Shown here in pieces: positions 62,201 to 64,000 of a DNA stretch of 64,000 nt. Source of the DNA: Barthelona sp. PCE (lineage: Eukaryota > Metamonada: BaSk clade); the NCBI GenBank assembly GCA_040285745.1, contig JAUFOR010000008.1:806001-870000 (forward strand). The letters are read 5' to 3'. The position numbers were made by a program, and so were the translations under genes. Below the pieces are notes generated by a model that saw only the letters and a program-made list of their open reading frames with translations, had not been told where the DNA came from and did not search any database. Position 1 is the first letter of the stretch. Each line of letters opens with the position of its first letter.

Positions 62201-64000
62201 GTTAGCGGGGTTGTGTAGTGAGTTATAATACACATGACCGCCCTTAGCGTATGTATGAATGAAACCGGAGATGGTCCAATTCTGGAAAGTTGTTGTTGAA
62301 CTGATGAGATCGACATTGATCATGTTAATTTCACCACCATCAAAGATGTTGACAGTACACGAAGTTGTATACATTGAAGTAGAATTATAATAGTTCATAT
62401 ACTGATGTACCATAGTAGCGCTACTACAATAAGTGTAATCAACAAGCATTTCGTTATAAATACCGTGGATGTAACAACTAGAATGTGACAAACATTTGTA
62501 TTCGTCCATGTAAGCATTTCTAGCCTTAAGATTCAACCTCGAGTAGGCTGTTGTATTAACATAACTCAGATACATTGAATCCGTACTGTATTGATGAGTA
62601 GAACGTACAGTCACAATCTCATCACCATGGAAATCAAAGCCCTCATTCTCAAACAGGAATGTTGTGTATGTCAGATCAATCTTTTCGTTGTAGAAATCAT
62701 CAGTCTTGATATCTACAGACGTACCATGTTGATAAGTACCTGATGTCTTGAAGTGAGGAATTGAGGTATTACGTGAGTCAATTACAACAGCGTTCACTCT
62801 GGATGTGAAAAGGTAATCCTTGAAGTACAACTCACCAACACCATCGAAATGGAGCGTTGTGGAATGGTCAATTTCAAGACTAACCAGATCAATAACACCG
62901 GCCAATGAAACGTCAACAAGTAGCATTTGTGCACTGGAACCAACAGTGACACTGGAGTTAAAAAGAGTGTTCCCAGAACCACCACAGTTTGTCATATGGA
63001 AACGTGCGCTGTCACCAACATCAATTGTTCCAAAGAAGGATATATCCTTATTGACAGCAGAATTAGTGATAAAAACATCACCGCCTGCTAACAATTCAAA
63101 GTTGTTAAATGTCAAGACACCGACAACCTCAGTTGCCGTCAAGACACCTGAACTGCGGAAGTAAGTGAGCTCAAGGTTGGGATGTAGCGGCTTTTCGATG
63201 GTTACAATGGAGTTACCATGAGTCATGTCCAAGTACTTGAAGAGCATGTATGCGTCTTCATGAACATGAATCTTACCACTAGGAACTTCATGATGGGGAA
63301 CACAGTAAAACGCACCATAAACGTCAAGGTTGAAACCAGCAATGTATTCAGGAACAGTATTAGAAGCATTCAACGTTGCACTTTGAAGGATTGTAAAATC
63401 ATTTCGATGCATGAAGGTCATCTCTGTAGTGTTATCAAAAGTCCAATCATGATATATCGAGGTCACGTAGTTGAAAATAATTGAAGTATTAACACCGATT
63501 TGAGTGGACTCATTGGCACTAAAACTACGACCCACATTCAACGTCCAGTTGAAGTTAAATGTGCAATCGTCACCCGTGAGTGTTGCAATTCCAACATCAA
63601 GGATGGGATGAATGTAATTGTAGTAATGATGTGAATCAGGAATGAGTGTTACGTTACCATTCAACAGAAGACCATCCTTGAAGAATGTCTCACCTGTGAT
63701 GTTCAATGATGATTTAGTAACAGCGGTTATCTCTGCATCCTCGACAATACAATCTCCTTCAATACGAACGTGGGTACCGTTGTGGTAATTAGACAACACC
63801 TTTGGCTGGCGGGTAGCAATACGGCATGTATCAGCATCCTTGACTGTAACATCAGGGTGAATATAACCTGATGTCCACTCGAAAATGTTGTAAGCAATAA
63901 CATCATCAGTACCGAGCAACACTGAGCCTTCGTGCATTTCAAAGTGATCAACAACCAGGGTGTGACCGGTGTTTGCAACAACCGTAGCTCCGAAAAGCAC
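35252..64000 (-). CDS. Giant multi-pass beta-helix surface protein (N-terminus outside window; at least 9,582 residues)
   Basis: One frame is open from the window edge to the stop at 35252-35254 without introns. From N to C: (1) about 63,950-57,900, irregular right-handed beta-helix; (2) about 57,800-39,850, long super-repeats with many NxS/T sequons; (3) 39,460-39,150, a segment like the end of bacterial autotransporter passengers (GTHYDRLIVNQDATLNGTF, then LTGTFND); (4) 39,040-37,380, a Pmp-type beta-helix opening with a CGDPDSPCRTI...HPGEY pattern; (5) 37,370-37,090, a beta-sandwich-like segment; (6) 37,070-36,480, a Cys-rich GCC2/GCC3 (ephrin-receptor-like) stalk with CSPGYYS, CPIGTYK and an EGF-like end; (7) 36,478-35,420, 8-9 membrane helices; (8) a tail of about 55 residues ending GNFLDY. 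A likely adhesin or contact protein with a huge rod outside the cell. A signal peptide would lie beyond the window. Confidence 0.9.
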   Translation of the reverse strand: MLFGATVVANTGHTLVVDHFEMHEGSVLLGTDDVIAYNIFEWTSGYIHPDVTVKDADTCRIATRQPKVLSNYHNGTHVRIEGDCIVEDAEITAVTKSSLNITGETFFKDGLLLNGNVTLIPDSHHYYNYIHPILDVGIATLTGDDCTFNFNWTLNVGRSFSANESTQIGVNTSIIFNYVTSIYHDWTFDNTTEMTFMHRNDFTILQSATLNASNTVPEYIAGFNLDVYGAFYCVPHHEVPSGKIHVHEDAYMLFKYLDMTHGNSIVTIEKPLHPNLELTYFRSSGVLTATEVVGVLTFNNFELLAGGDVFITNSAVNKDISFFGTIDVGDSARFHMTNCGGSGNTLFNSSVTVGSSAQMLLVDVSLAGVIDLVSLEIDHSTTLHFDGVGELYFKDYLFTSRVNAVVIDSRNTSIPHFKTSGTYQHGTSVDIKTDDFYNEKIDLTYTTFLFENEGFDFHGDEIVTVRSTHQYSTDSMYLSYVNTTAYSRLNLKARNAYMDEYKCLSHSSCYIHGIYNEMLVDYTYCSSATMVHQYMNYYNSTSMYTTSCTVNIFDGGEINMINVDLISSTTTFQNWTISGFIHTYAKGGHVYYNSLHNPANMDTVYIEGTGHFHSSIDNGLVQPINKNFTVVGAAVFGGATCWYPLHMNFLYGTLDTSSCFNATNLRMETTGYKRLQANSIGTVNTWGYHNEGTLQGYSDAHFRVDNNAYFMHMNDLNIVYQSGIPYFEVYGHLHKINGTGNTTVSWHYVIDNDGRHQIDAGWYLLLTRGGTCQRGFIDMMADTVIMNVRSIFHIKSNCTINGSTDAHLYMEGRDSVQFITGHVCISRTWKYIWNGLLYVQPGANLCIETFYGRYGKAIFAGEINLHTDLHFAVRWYNMELRDIQWHFDYIAVFDSHVMFDSETAVPSNGFSNTSLIRANDTMVLPINQLIMYSGVIAGSDQLEVNYFEWMQGQVGIIMHVLQGHIHTVQEHNLYGILGHLIVYHEVNFTSGIMYMGCGTSITVAESGLLRFVDVPRINTNYFYELCTDRALHPIITNNGTIVKGARSMLTYVQADYIDHGQLIVEESAELRFQLGQAHIYNQVFVDTAGVLGVGHTAYMVGHNESEFHGPGELLCRRTTSHIVFEGLYELNAHFQQYTGYFNFTVDSLYDIENITMRLSSNVHVEGDKYTPNVNFTSISLTNSALLYFHTVRRFLDVHTFYQASSSKMYVDNCLDSVYFEDYNQVAGFTQFQNISGFFKVWKGGMKVHGTTNIYGLEDIFEVWSLYITGVLNLPYSKGFWVHTGFDIINGNMNMDHIGGIFRVGWMTCKDTSSPYSSGFAVNQVDDSILFDDKLDTQRCVMYFGNVEGNWTVNGYYKQVSGSFSSNYIRKDLYFNQTVWVSGGHTIGVVNGSYIVEGVSVYDAGTWLIGIIEGDILFNDQMTGRVGILKFNEVGGNTNFLKEFIFSNSGGFQILDHADDYVRFHKAISSCGHSYFYNINNTVIFDDDITLCSGTTGYFKVINPVGRIDFPNPVNFDGRLQIHNPSDCLRFHDEYLSSSNVLLSNIPCTIFFDKSLVSTGGTIGISDVVGNITVKNYMTTGSSNTVSNLIGGVHVGKNLTVTGGTSTWSDINGNLTVGMDYISTGGSSSWFRLDWVYVPHNFYTAGMTRFSTLNDFHIVYDIEVTKASTGKLWVENLSNDFYCRTHLYVNGILYVNNVEGWFHVTEGAIFNSKSSSILNVRDEVIFYDTFDMSSASLNINTVGKLVDWMKYVSLGSSTLTVQNIAQRVKVFHNAALVSSTFTMNTVGEIAQIVKQTQMSSSTLQFLNIADYVTTEYIDGSGTVVMTTIGGNFTTQYIHLNGKIQVNSVQQKFEIDEDLILSNGMSYILNVNGNVDMYSGVYLMGAAGLTVGNVASHFHSPIWHQQKVQKDSNVYNIPDVQLGWIYTEGNLAIYDVDSLIAANLTHLSGQTTFSRIGVWDLPILYSGKMDSASSRVTLNDFSSKVEFTQFSPRGGDIYLQNFNLNLTIPEFNFASGTVHMQAFGQNQYLPEVLMTGSSATLYLSTQTGAANLFTIEVFTQEAGTRGGIDTVHILTSYRWSCGSLTGGYTINKNSFVSDSSCTKQIYYSSSASCSSSADRVSFVNDADAVFTESFVVNGGNRAFFHNSPSGTVTFEKDVQMLPRSNNCYNCKPLVQLQGVVQFIATAVFNVQWKLYTYPSTPFDFTGLSNMDWTLGAEGAYIDNVVEFCDTCDLYLAPTINCGSNEFYFEDNCELQGIESSMYITNSYIDAYFKAGSVYNMSSTIAYSAGGLNFESGSFHSIDDITVSSDNAYINMVGSEYHKHEDWNVSMSCTGSTVCDIRAIPQDAYFNTMYCNHATVRFYSMANTFHIDDGDATNSCSLDFNSFTAQGLTFDDLRQVSSNVYFRTGHDVFGDFYSMDGSSSDRYGGDKVMGNHVKWLQGNMRDGQTIGTGSLELAVDNPSDIRRIYTPASVVSAGAGQVTGGDAQLWIDRGAEFRIEPGASLELSSDLTCLCESNCVGSEFNNYGSLSLNPGATLDIYGPFDNTGGNVTTGHNARVNYHYAQNIRGDWMFGEDSLLMLYGSSSNPRTYTISSDAVLEGGDGSRIDLSSKYTNLNYYGTYHMGDVITHNDGTWRFLEGSKAHIREIYVTGGLLELYKTEPLILEGQIEAEWLLDAVVVEEPGVLKMDVIEHVIAMKTYEQYGGYTLFNDIEKLKEINVVLIYGGTCEFNTGVEVNLKKLGVYGGWRVGPDKIITEELDIDAGGFIGPSETHVTRKLSVSDFRDKHLMKYAHVINNGTESIWRGRGVLYACPEINFINNGVLKVTQSLTMSQYFTNTSDCAISYYANGRRATFINNGEIIAGAAGVSKLDFVFDGTNPDGIVKLLKSEMQFGYGGQYNGDLEVHSGASASFTIPEKSDDPLASSYRVFTFNSDSYIYSNFSNGMPYPAVFMLRHADVYVNVYGTFNMSEGIAITEGTLNFRDGSYLYAKNGTVNGMYSPVSDTYSGNLLFGEVANGVNLSFLEIVGGHCRFATGGNADIGILSFSDGLVESMTGDNVKITQSLVWSGGIFSEAGAFTVENDAQIVGAKAKSLENGFMLRLDGNTLWNAAGHIKVLDGSSIYNSETGNLTFDGGVNIYSSDSLLGDIKQEPVFFDNFLFSCPVADTTSDLFIPPYLMDTCFEACPYHWNNTHRNEARANDDPRGDCEFVCGYAMSTSCHHHCTEGRVGNCYFHPNATIEDHWILLGVTNGDYQFTYKDVFVNFPYIVPVVNNEDDDDVNEYIPPLPTNELDVEDYQVGALGVFMNEGYITNSNATAKVEFDVVFVSSGEHSEVDFDLDINGKIIFHKGAQINGSITLGSTSTMVFKSKDYVSYLYNGSMIHGGGDVYVGEMSKVIFEGGVNFTGSVITYGVSIFQGAFHIIMPISIMVYGDERVGHLPLLGEVQILTLHDPVVFDYVMIENGGQLVAGSSHNVVIDLLELLNGEIVGPNSADPDPIDVNHFVWRKGLLGNNCIINSYSSNFITPPGSSETEIQKIMEKGSTFHNMGGFASKPDDSGSAVDPSIIFGFENSTIVNDQNATMTIRSLMNIWYVGQSQDTLEVAKFINYGVLELDTQARLFLDYEFIHHGYLKLRQADFTTTRGGYATEQGVIELSTHGAWTIGACRVLLSSTLTCLNTTFMGMVDSSVILGSSLTLESNAKLEIYGNVTIGTRTRKAEINGEGSVVIEDGAYVEPLAVFDLFADMFINDVNNTDVDMYVVQISAGQLAFNTGRTQSVRNFIFKGGKRGGTDVVEVTEVGDFRDGGLIGNGTTVAVGQTFVRVEGIFEIANSSLEMPKRVDRFTSLAPSLRVWGGSGGVMHSYGDNYITGDFFSVMDPLLNDADFVDAVLFNHGNLSINVPRSAVAIGLRYTGDYDSVFNTTNFGVFSPGDRYPDPCFGGGYPFFEPDVHFLHGADGNGTIFLMDGSVSLWNDETELDFNSSLIGKRSFLKVGGFDQFHCAYSGWEFRRKHLLSSRGFVCLEECTLQGAGRFTMLPNSSFCEETSLEIEVNVTFEANLTLKAITINANFCLTETLTVREFIWKGGDLQCGGTIRVLEHGLLTGPKKKRLVQGTSIWNSGETILDADTWIGADSGSRIYNDFNGTFSLRSNSTLYLHPDVNTTLGDEKPVFINEGEMLVNEGGVAQIDWDIVQRDIGETIIGRASILTLNTTANFSGLVTIEDASSSLELLEDTYFIGNGSLLMDKAFFSLQNPDSSIIFQSSGFIDATDDTDFTHLTGQLVVDSGDFSIKMPVLKAKGSDSKVIFKRVQCPMVIDAVEVSDGAELYLNTGCPVTYVQELYLNNGYRSGNDYVVVNKTFEWNRGGLKDNGTTTISEHCEFEGRGHTVMEDNSIFRLKEGSTAVMIDGSLTGIGSPQVINEGELEVRNGWSMLPSENSTLYNINSGRIFKKSSGTNRIHWPTINNGTFYNNGGTLELGYGPFECADGGILSSDRFMTLGSADAVDTLHIGDGCLINGTGEFNVENNVFMDGGRVETEDCFNILDDHGRFVVVNGTVVDLYVCTMRGYLELNNVDFSSLMVERMSNGTIIINNSTAEFIKIDEMSNKYSNDNLTVLFNNTEIDRFYGTDLMEGDITFANNVTVSQVEYMYIHQPKNHRSAVNFNCEEGYMNFQEATIKQNGGTFTLHDECKSRFSNTTIDIWDGVFTVLDDAVEDQDAHIKFIEATGGFVNISDMSQFTVDQLDIYYYAKVCIYNSSITIIDWQGGYLCGLFHTDNVTVHRSDYPARLMEDAELHVAEYYEHTYGNLYGYDNAMLHCERTATCVVRPHGSGMYASSGTPLFFNEGDLEFRGEFSGSDVPINWKLNSTGDMVVNVGDVYLNGGGEVYANGTTRLIDPDSSIHYRDNPFLYNEESLLFSNGTLYLDENDSHLTVKGDLIVCDPGKIYIENGGLFVYGANVTCAETEWHGGEIDFEPTVTGDRLLFPIIDDDLVDVDDVKNLTEIWVGTIINDGKFTFDRGDTDLLHVDTIYYGDVEIGEKTYIDDMHINTVRNGHVLFKNGSNVKQLTNITVVHSNGLVKFENGSDVNWNDGYLTMTSGATIFGADADVDADCLHVVLSGNSKLIIEAGGISENVTFCYLELRDQATIDIRDPNINVTIMDYQMHDQANFTSASPVDIWGPVYIYGGYIGGGTTWYIHPDVHVRHWLTNDFEFGPNVYIRNHGYWNTGRGSGIGRWIYGPGSRFVNYRDVHFYDPKRISLIHRGYPSGRFINRRYVNVSGHSNPDYWPDFNITVENYGDFDINGPGVMISHNYTNWYGGRINIGPNSTFWHCGGDFGNWGDIYGRDGGDQHIFIRHRPGYPTPNWRQYPGGRTEFPGTIVVDNDGRSTWDQGSSVRNVTVWRCGYPGYIYIDGDVPGFNARDTTGRIEFGPHSTLPDVKQIHISDYPGYVYVHPGAEIGTTNETIIDITDGEIYIAPDADFRLLNPDIFLRGNASFTYRTSTSPGDSWIRDIYIYDDAVFRSDLGRNLNVRDIYMYDRAHLYGDDEIHVTRNWYHYGGSVHGPNGVRIIDGGRYYIMGDTIKNFTDGSHVWINSGGNGYYQGGNVHGCNAYFYVLDGGAFYFNNTADSTGFYSCSTNSPSFENSGVIRHLADGPTDFDWDWTNTDTGYWYMDNGEIDMRGTNINYNHWYLHPGTKTRIYGYNTISDNGFINGGGDLYNVYGDTFDVYGDIDMEGMIYSRNGSLVRFLNPSFDKKNVRVTTLDNGHVEFENAGIDNLWAYGYGDNSTIKAFGGTTINNVHHWMCRSNAEMHMMSTVGNTYFRNGSVAELEDYCRQYYERDANVFIDQSELVLRDKARYYGYDTDTGSEWRYNYVTMYDDSHLNLYQTSIPHIRWWTMHNGTSGGGSHIYVHDDFNWRSGMLQNGTVSVLGNLGSNVTNGNIYMGDNQIIHINGTGIIKNNVNVHSTQPTSKIYIPNGGNLELWNSRFLTDGDFSTDFYNYGTLRFNGSAQNTYMGHKLHNMGNIIGGGGSKFYVDGDMISYEDIELPHDSIIYIRSPTEFDSTNRYNVPSGTGRIHIMNDGELDNHGFINGSIHVADGNFTMHPQHVGDRVFIKNIHNDAKTFCLDGAETDDLDLIVNYGVYIAENGCLVNNYSSIEIFRGNATFMPGSNSVFDNTDMKTTHGDAVFDLRSGSNWRGNDVSLRQSGGWVYFGDSLIGADPYHFSDIRLDDGELIINETTGVIPHITYLDHRDGNIQGDSDLNIDNYDWYSGTLEHPSTTNVTNLRLLSTAHKYLYDQQRLVVWNNTEFLGGTLHGGERVKFINNGVMNVLSTGNMVSDVPIANATDLWPLLVNNHTLIMDAPSKNMLVQWELNNLENDLINVTNGNLKVGAPVASWSDGEIYIAEPAKYVTNADFVLRQPSLTHGPGVFHVDNPVLPVSITNVTAYGLYNVTGVTHVEELMNFECPSIIEHINAYVDGGVLNFNECVITKFVEVDDVISNGEINFLTDTNVLDMGTVNISRGDINFWNGSNINMFNHTRFNIYGNNGNLNFRNNTNINEDHPVLNVESGNVLFEPEFHGDEFKFGTIIVDSPADSEAYLNMHNSQPISTRTFNLTHGTRRGPGTLIAHDRFNWHAGVLEDEAITETRKMMYIDGEAPMYLLKNHTIHNYGDTNFPVGTINAGDYTSIINHPYSTFRVGGGGAINPTSSAVGEKLPFIYVHVNATLVKDGDPSRFRLLPALYNEGTMRVDTGALAIGTNSWSNGTTIIGNDTVLELDGLFWFKPSSYVEGIGEMHLPSATSNVTVQALYNQTGDVVVKDGDMWFLPPASIDYMSLRNLGGDVHFLNGTHVPFMRIPEVSDGNVYFYNGSLVEQIGQLYEWGTGSVEFQPGSNITMSDADISLTDESVLLVQPNSFVVFNESDLYVDDDAHFFLEDGDDIDARFQNCTVLGGVLSLDINNDVRCINLTMLGGIRQGSSTLNVSDHMVLNGGTLRDGSDTRALSNLVIDADNGVEPHVSLQDGHRLYNHDNGLWDSGKVYGDTDAHIYNMPSATLNISSTSEYLKNSSATGMPVLLNNGTINKHDVDPFVSTVDFVNNPSGTVNVLNGTFAVGGITHTFGVWNTETDAKTIVNDGTFILDGVNTIMGNGSVLVKHPNSLVFADGSIIQTGPWIVEDGKLFFNGTNMKADEIELHSLGGETLFKDCVVHNLSLPVESGGSVTFDDNSTVHNVDVIKQSGDNTITMLPNAALNLTDTVITMADDATVTLTDGGSADIKETDLTVEDNAVFEMQPNSGGTCDFDHVTIDGGRVIFNDTDCNIRTMDVLSGSREGLANITVTEQLLLSGGELRDPSATVSTGDLKFNCTDVPLLANGHILQNSGLSNWTTGVVRAEPSTTLLNDGELHISGDSRFSSVDYNNQPLFMNDGDLYKNGPSEYHMFADFDNTPNGKVNVSQGSLRMQGSSVNNGDWYVDSDASTTFTDAIAEFKPPSKFHGPGYVSFENGSVGYGDSIFHITGNMHVEDSEVYMNGSSLSLPFINLTIDSGLFELSKGDVDIMSVAQEGGLVNITGDPVVNTVPAITVDGGSFIIEEDADVTLDGYVTVNDGEFNTTGNGKTCFRNGDLYINGGVVTLSDESLCLTPEIDNLVQTGGEFNLDDDVFVNTWNFSDGLRRGAGNTTVRTIYDQSGGVVDGPSLNIIEGDTLLHDGDLKWVDPIFRINNGEIRDAQVDVENITISVNPSKTLILNGNTNVSDISTDSKVINEGTVLANNTDNVFDINFDNNNKLTVNPSSNLLVRRNTVLDGVNQLNGDLNNVGNATVKGTTFINGGKLMNSDAGDAVVDGIISMSNNGSFHALDNSNTLLTEDTTLSNPNIVVNNNSYVESECGCSFNGAVDIDLNDGEVMLRGAVDTLHLNQIGGHINMTDCFDCVLMNGLFNNGTAIVNDGSNVQDIGNFNVDGGFLTIAYNAVVDFTDDSFTVSNGTLLIQKGSLTRFHSTDVKVDGGSLIIEPDSLDSASINTIEMTNGLIDAMNNLVISEADMSCGELRSNTTVVLSDLKLRGGLINIHNLLVDNVMINSTENCIATLGEEFMLKPSNALDLVNDTHLHMQNGSSIVVDPTITAELLDGVTATSEDDAKIMWNKPLQASGVEINMDVEFVTPGPVYVMNNTDMSIGAINITEDMRFIVGSGVLSVSEPYVLDTGSIEGTGYLNASISLVNSTITPHSVVRMNAIEFDEDSLFYVSVINGTHYDRLIVNQDATLNGTFYLDFGLTASFERGVKFFFIDSGNLTGTFNDTRGDCLANFDFKYTNWQFYGEIGRTVAQALGINVHMSLDGFDNICCGDPDSPCRTISGALARASQGDFIIIHPGEYTGEDYIPMQLDGDYSASLIAADPSDRPIINCDGKGIGIAYTNANGIPNENGTMVYPHVSNINVANCTRHALYVQDASISIENVTFSDNSGVAGSGMYAAQSNASLENVDFNNHNALLTGAVLSSYISSIGLNNVSVRNASANTYGAVFSLVESDIELDNVSVDGITAPEAALLYGDHSKINGPIDVSNIEAVENALLSVQSSDVDLEFTNSDHMNVTSPTGKVHSLFGIVASDVALNKLKTSSPQELDHIGTIDNSDVSLTDVEHDGDVKGGIVISQSDVDVDTLSFPGPNQTPLKQPLLVVTDDSVLTANDVSFDGGDALNVAPALLHVSGNSTADVANVTIENVRSTTPGGVVSAVDYNDLRVSNFTFNDVNSEESGGCMYLVPSSGSSTSIENGCVTGASANDLGGCLCIEEAEEAPIAISNVAMNDTTASLGGAIAQISPDVLDDGFDGNSSFLTPSTLNTTAESVVYDNVTIDNSHADIAGGGIFTNTAELPSLDNVTFANVSANIFGDDIATNPRMIRVDRVFEPQDSDDPTIDPPKSLHFSIVDAFNNTISLDNNRDVTLVPSSNKFALRGNLTAPTKEGVSAFEGISVVGGPNTYDVFAVSEGLEPAVAQLTKRLCPAGEGFEAGTCQQCSPGYYSDAPGIGPCSQCADGMWTYSYGSLECSPCPIGTYKNASTENGCSSCGTYAVASHLASPRCEQCPLNMMASEDGSTCICQGNLFPLYSEGSIKCDVCPDGLICFGSEFCVEPGYWMNRDGTVIKCQTEGCPGNCTIDVRDNQNTTNIDQCSDGFTGIQCTECEAGRAYLSPACAECPDRWVTIVILLVFAGIYVGLGLFIANDVLNQLQNLGAVKTLWRFLQMLASIRMTCGYFFPQFFQWIVYFFDTLTLDIAKRNLWKCIFGQVPLYDGAVVALSYIPILFGVAKAFGALKKKFKKRTIDIGTFVSTFVSYIGLLTVPAIIHILSTAIPCRQITDDYAISPDPSLQCYTSEWTQMIIGAVLALVAWATWQVVMLVKRKRTISLDSADSKKATDIQSVSEILTAPYKSNSYVFESLEQIICIGIVAGLFFLERESVLQSVVGMLLSCTGLLIQSFSQNFADQKVNNLQNLYYMTLMVIFFYGFILAASPESSDQSTTAAWVMALLVGGVVLYSIIQNINIAVKRMLYGSNKKKFYGNGFRPNNLLNPLVSIRNSHSSNIPSFGELDQMEFGEDFSQFSQGNFLDY
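35420..36478 (-). other. Multi-pass membrane region of the giant protein
   Basis: Hydrophobic helices include WVTIVILLVFAGIYVGLGLF, GAVVALSYIPILFGVAKAFG, VSTFVSYIGLLTVPAIIHIL, MIIGAVLALVAWATWQVVML, IICIGIVAGLFFL, VVGMLLSCTGLLI, YYMTLMVIFFYGFIL and AAWVMALLVGGVVLYSII. It follows the Cys-rich stalk directly and precedes a short polar tail. This layout (Cys-rich ephrin-like repeats, then a polytopic C-terminus) is known from large surface proteins of several protists. Confidence 0.85.
39850..63950 (-). repeat. Degenerate super-repeats of about 0.8-1.3 kb within the giant protein gene
   Basis: An anchor pattern of roughly G-x-R/x-x-G-x-D-x-hydrophobic-x-V, about six residues, F/Y-x-W-x-x-G-x-L, then G-T recurs near 57,810, 56,740, 55,780, 54,880, 53,550, 52,660, 51,800, 50,980, 49,730, 48,490, 47,430, 46,330, 45,290, 44,180, 43,120, 42,070, 41,040 and weakly 39,940. 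Diverged copies occur near 63,900, 63,170 and 61,200. Examples are NNGYRSGNDYVVV, GGKRGGTDVVEV, GGIRQGSSTLNV and DGLRRGAGNTTV. Spacing is most regular (1.02-1.1 kb, about 350 residues) between 48.5 and 41.0 kb. Confidence 0.75.
58360..58900 (-). repeat. Array of about 22-residue beta-helix rungs
   Basis: Consecutive units share a pattern of S-S/T-L-x-hydrophobic-x-x-hydrophobic: SASLNINTVGKL, SSTLTVQNIAQRV, SSTFTMNTVGEIA, SSTLQFLNIADYV, SGTVVMTTIGGNF, NGKIQVNSVQQKF. The period is about 20-24 residues, that of one parallel beta-helix turn. Confidence 0.7.

Noticed and set aside
35252-64000. Possibility that the giant frame is bacterial contamination or a transferred bacterial adhesin gene
   Set aside because: The C-terminus has eukaryote-type ephrin-receptor-like repeats and a polytopic anchor, the gene sits beside ordinary nuclear genes, and the codon style is continuous with them.

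Overview
This window comes from the nuclear genome of a gene-dense, intron-poor unicellular eukaryote. The evidence is alpha-tubulin with a spliceosomal (GT-AG) intron, an Arp2/3 subunit (ARPC2), a radial-spoke protein of motile cilia (CFAP206), an NDR/LATS-type kinase, a TFIIB-family factor, archease, a Dbp7-like helicase and an NCoR-type SANT protein. TAA, TAG and TGA are all used as stops, so the genetic code is standard. The organism builds a flagellum and an Arp2/3 actin network. I cannot name the species. The short pyrimidine-rich TCA elements just before start codons recall the initiator of trichomonads, and the giant surface protein recalls Pmp-like proteins of anaerobic protists. A metamonad is therefore my leading but unproven guess.

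Layout. 1-35,250 holds about 25 mostly intronless housekeeping and unknown genes, usually 40-300 bases apart and in alternating orientation. In order: a basic coiled-coil protein (-), a helical unknown (+), a TFIIB-related factor (-), ARPC2 (-), an NCoR-like SANT protein (+), CFAP206 (-), methionyl-tRNA synthetase with a GST-like front end (+), a Ser-rich protein (-), a CDF zinc transporter (+), a frame-disrupted repeat protein (+), alpha-tubulin (-), a tail-anchored protein (+), a propeller/solenoid protein (+), a single-BRCT protein (-), an AATF/Bfr2-like protein (+), an NDR kinase (+), archease (+), a Dbp7/DDX31-like helicase (+), a BuGZ/ZNF207-like zinc finger (-), a CaMKK-like kinase fused to a histidine-kinase ATPase domain (-), a helical tether-like protein (-), an unknown (+), a 7-TM protein (+), an armadillo-repeat protein (-), a CEPT-like protein without catalytic residues (-) and an EFM7-like methyltransferase (-). 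Three convergent pairs have abutting or overlapping stop codons and a fourth pair overlaps by 19 bases. Some divergent pairs share as little as 48 bases.

35,252-64,000 is one uninterrupted reverse-strand frame of at least 9,582 codons that runs off the window. It encodes a giant cell-surface protein. From N to C it has thousands of residues of parallel beta-helix built from about 300-400-residue super-repeats, an autotransporter-like end segment, a second Pmp-type beta-helix, a Cys-rich ephrin-receptor-like stalk, 8-9 membrane helices and a short cytoplasmic tail.

The most noteworthy observations are the giant super-repeat adhesin, the Ser/Thr kinase-HATPase fusion, the inactive-looking CEPT homologue, alpha-tubulin with Gln instead of the acetylated Lys40, and the extreme compaction of gene ends.
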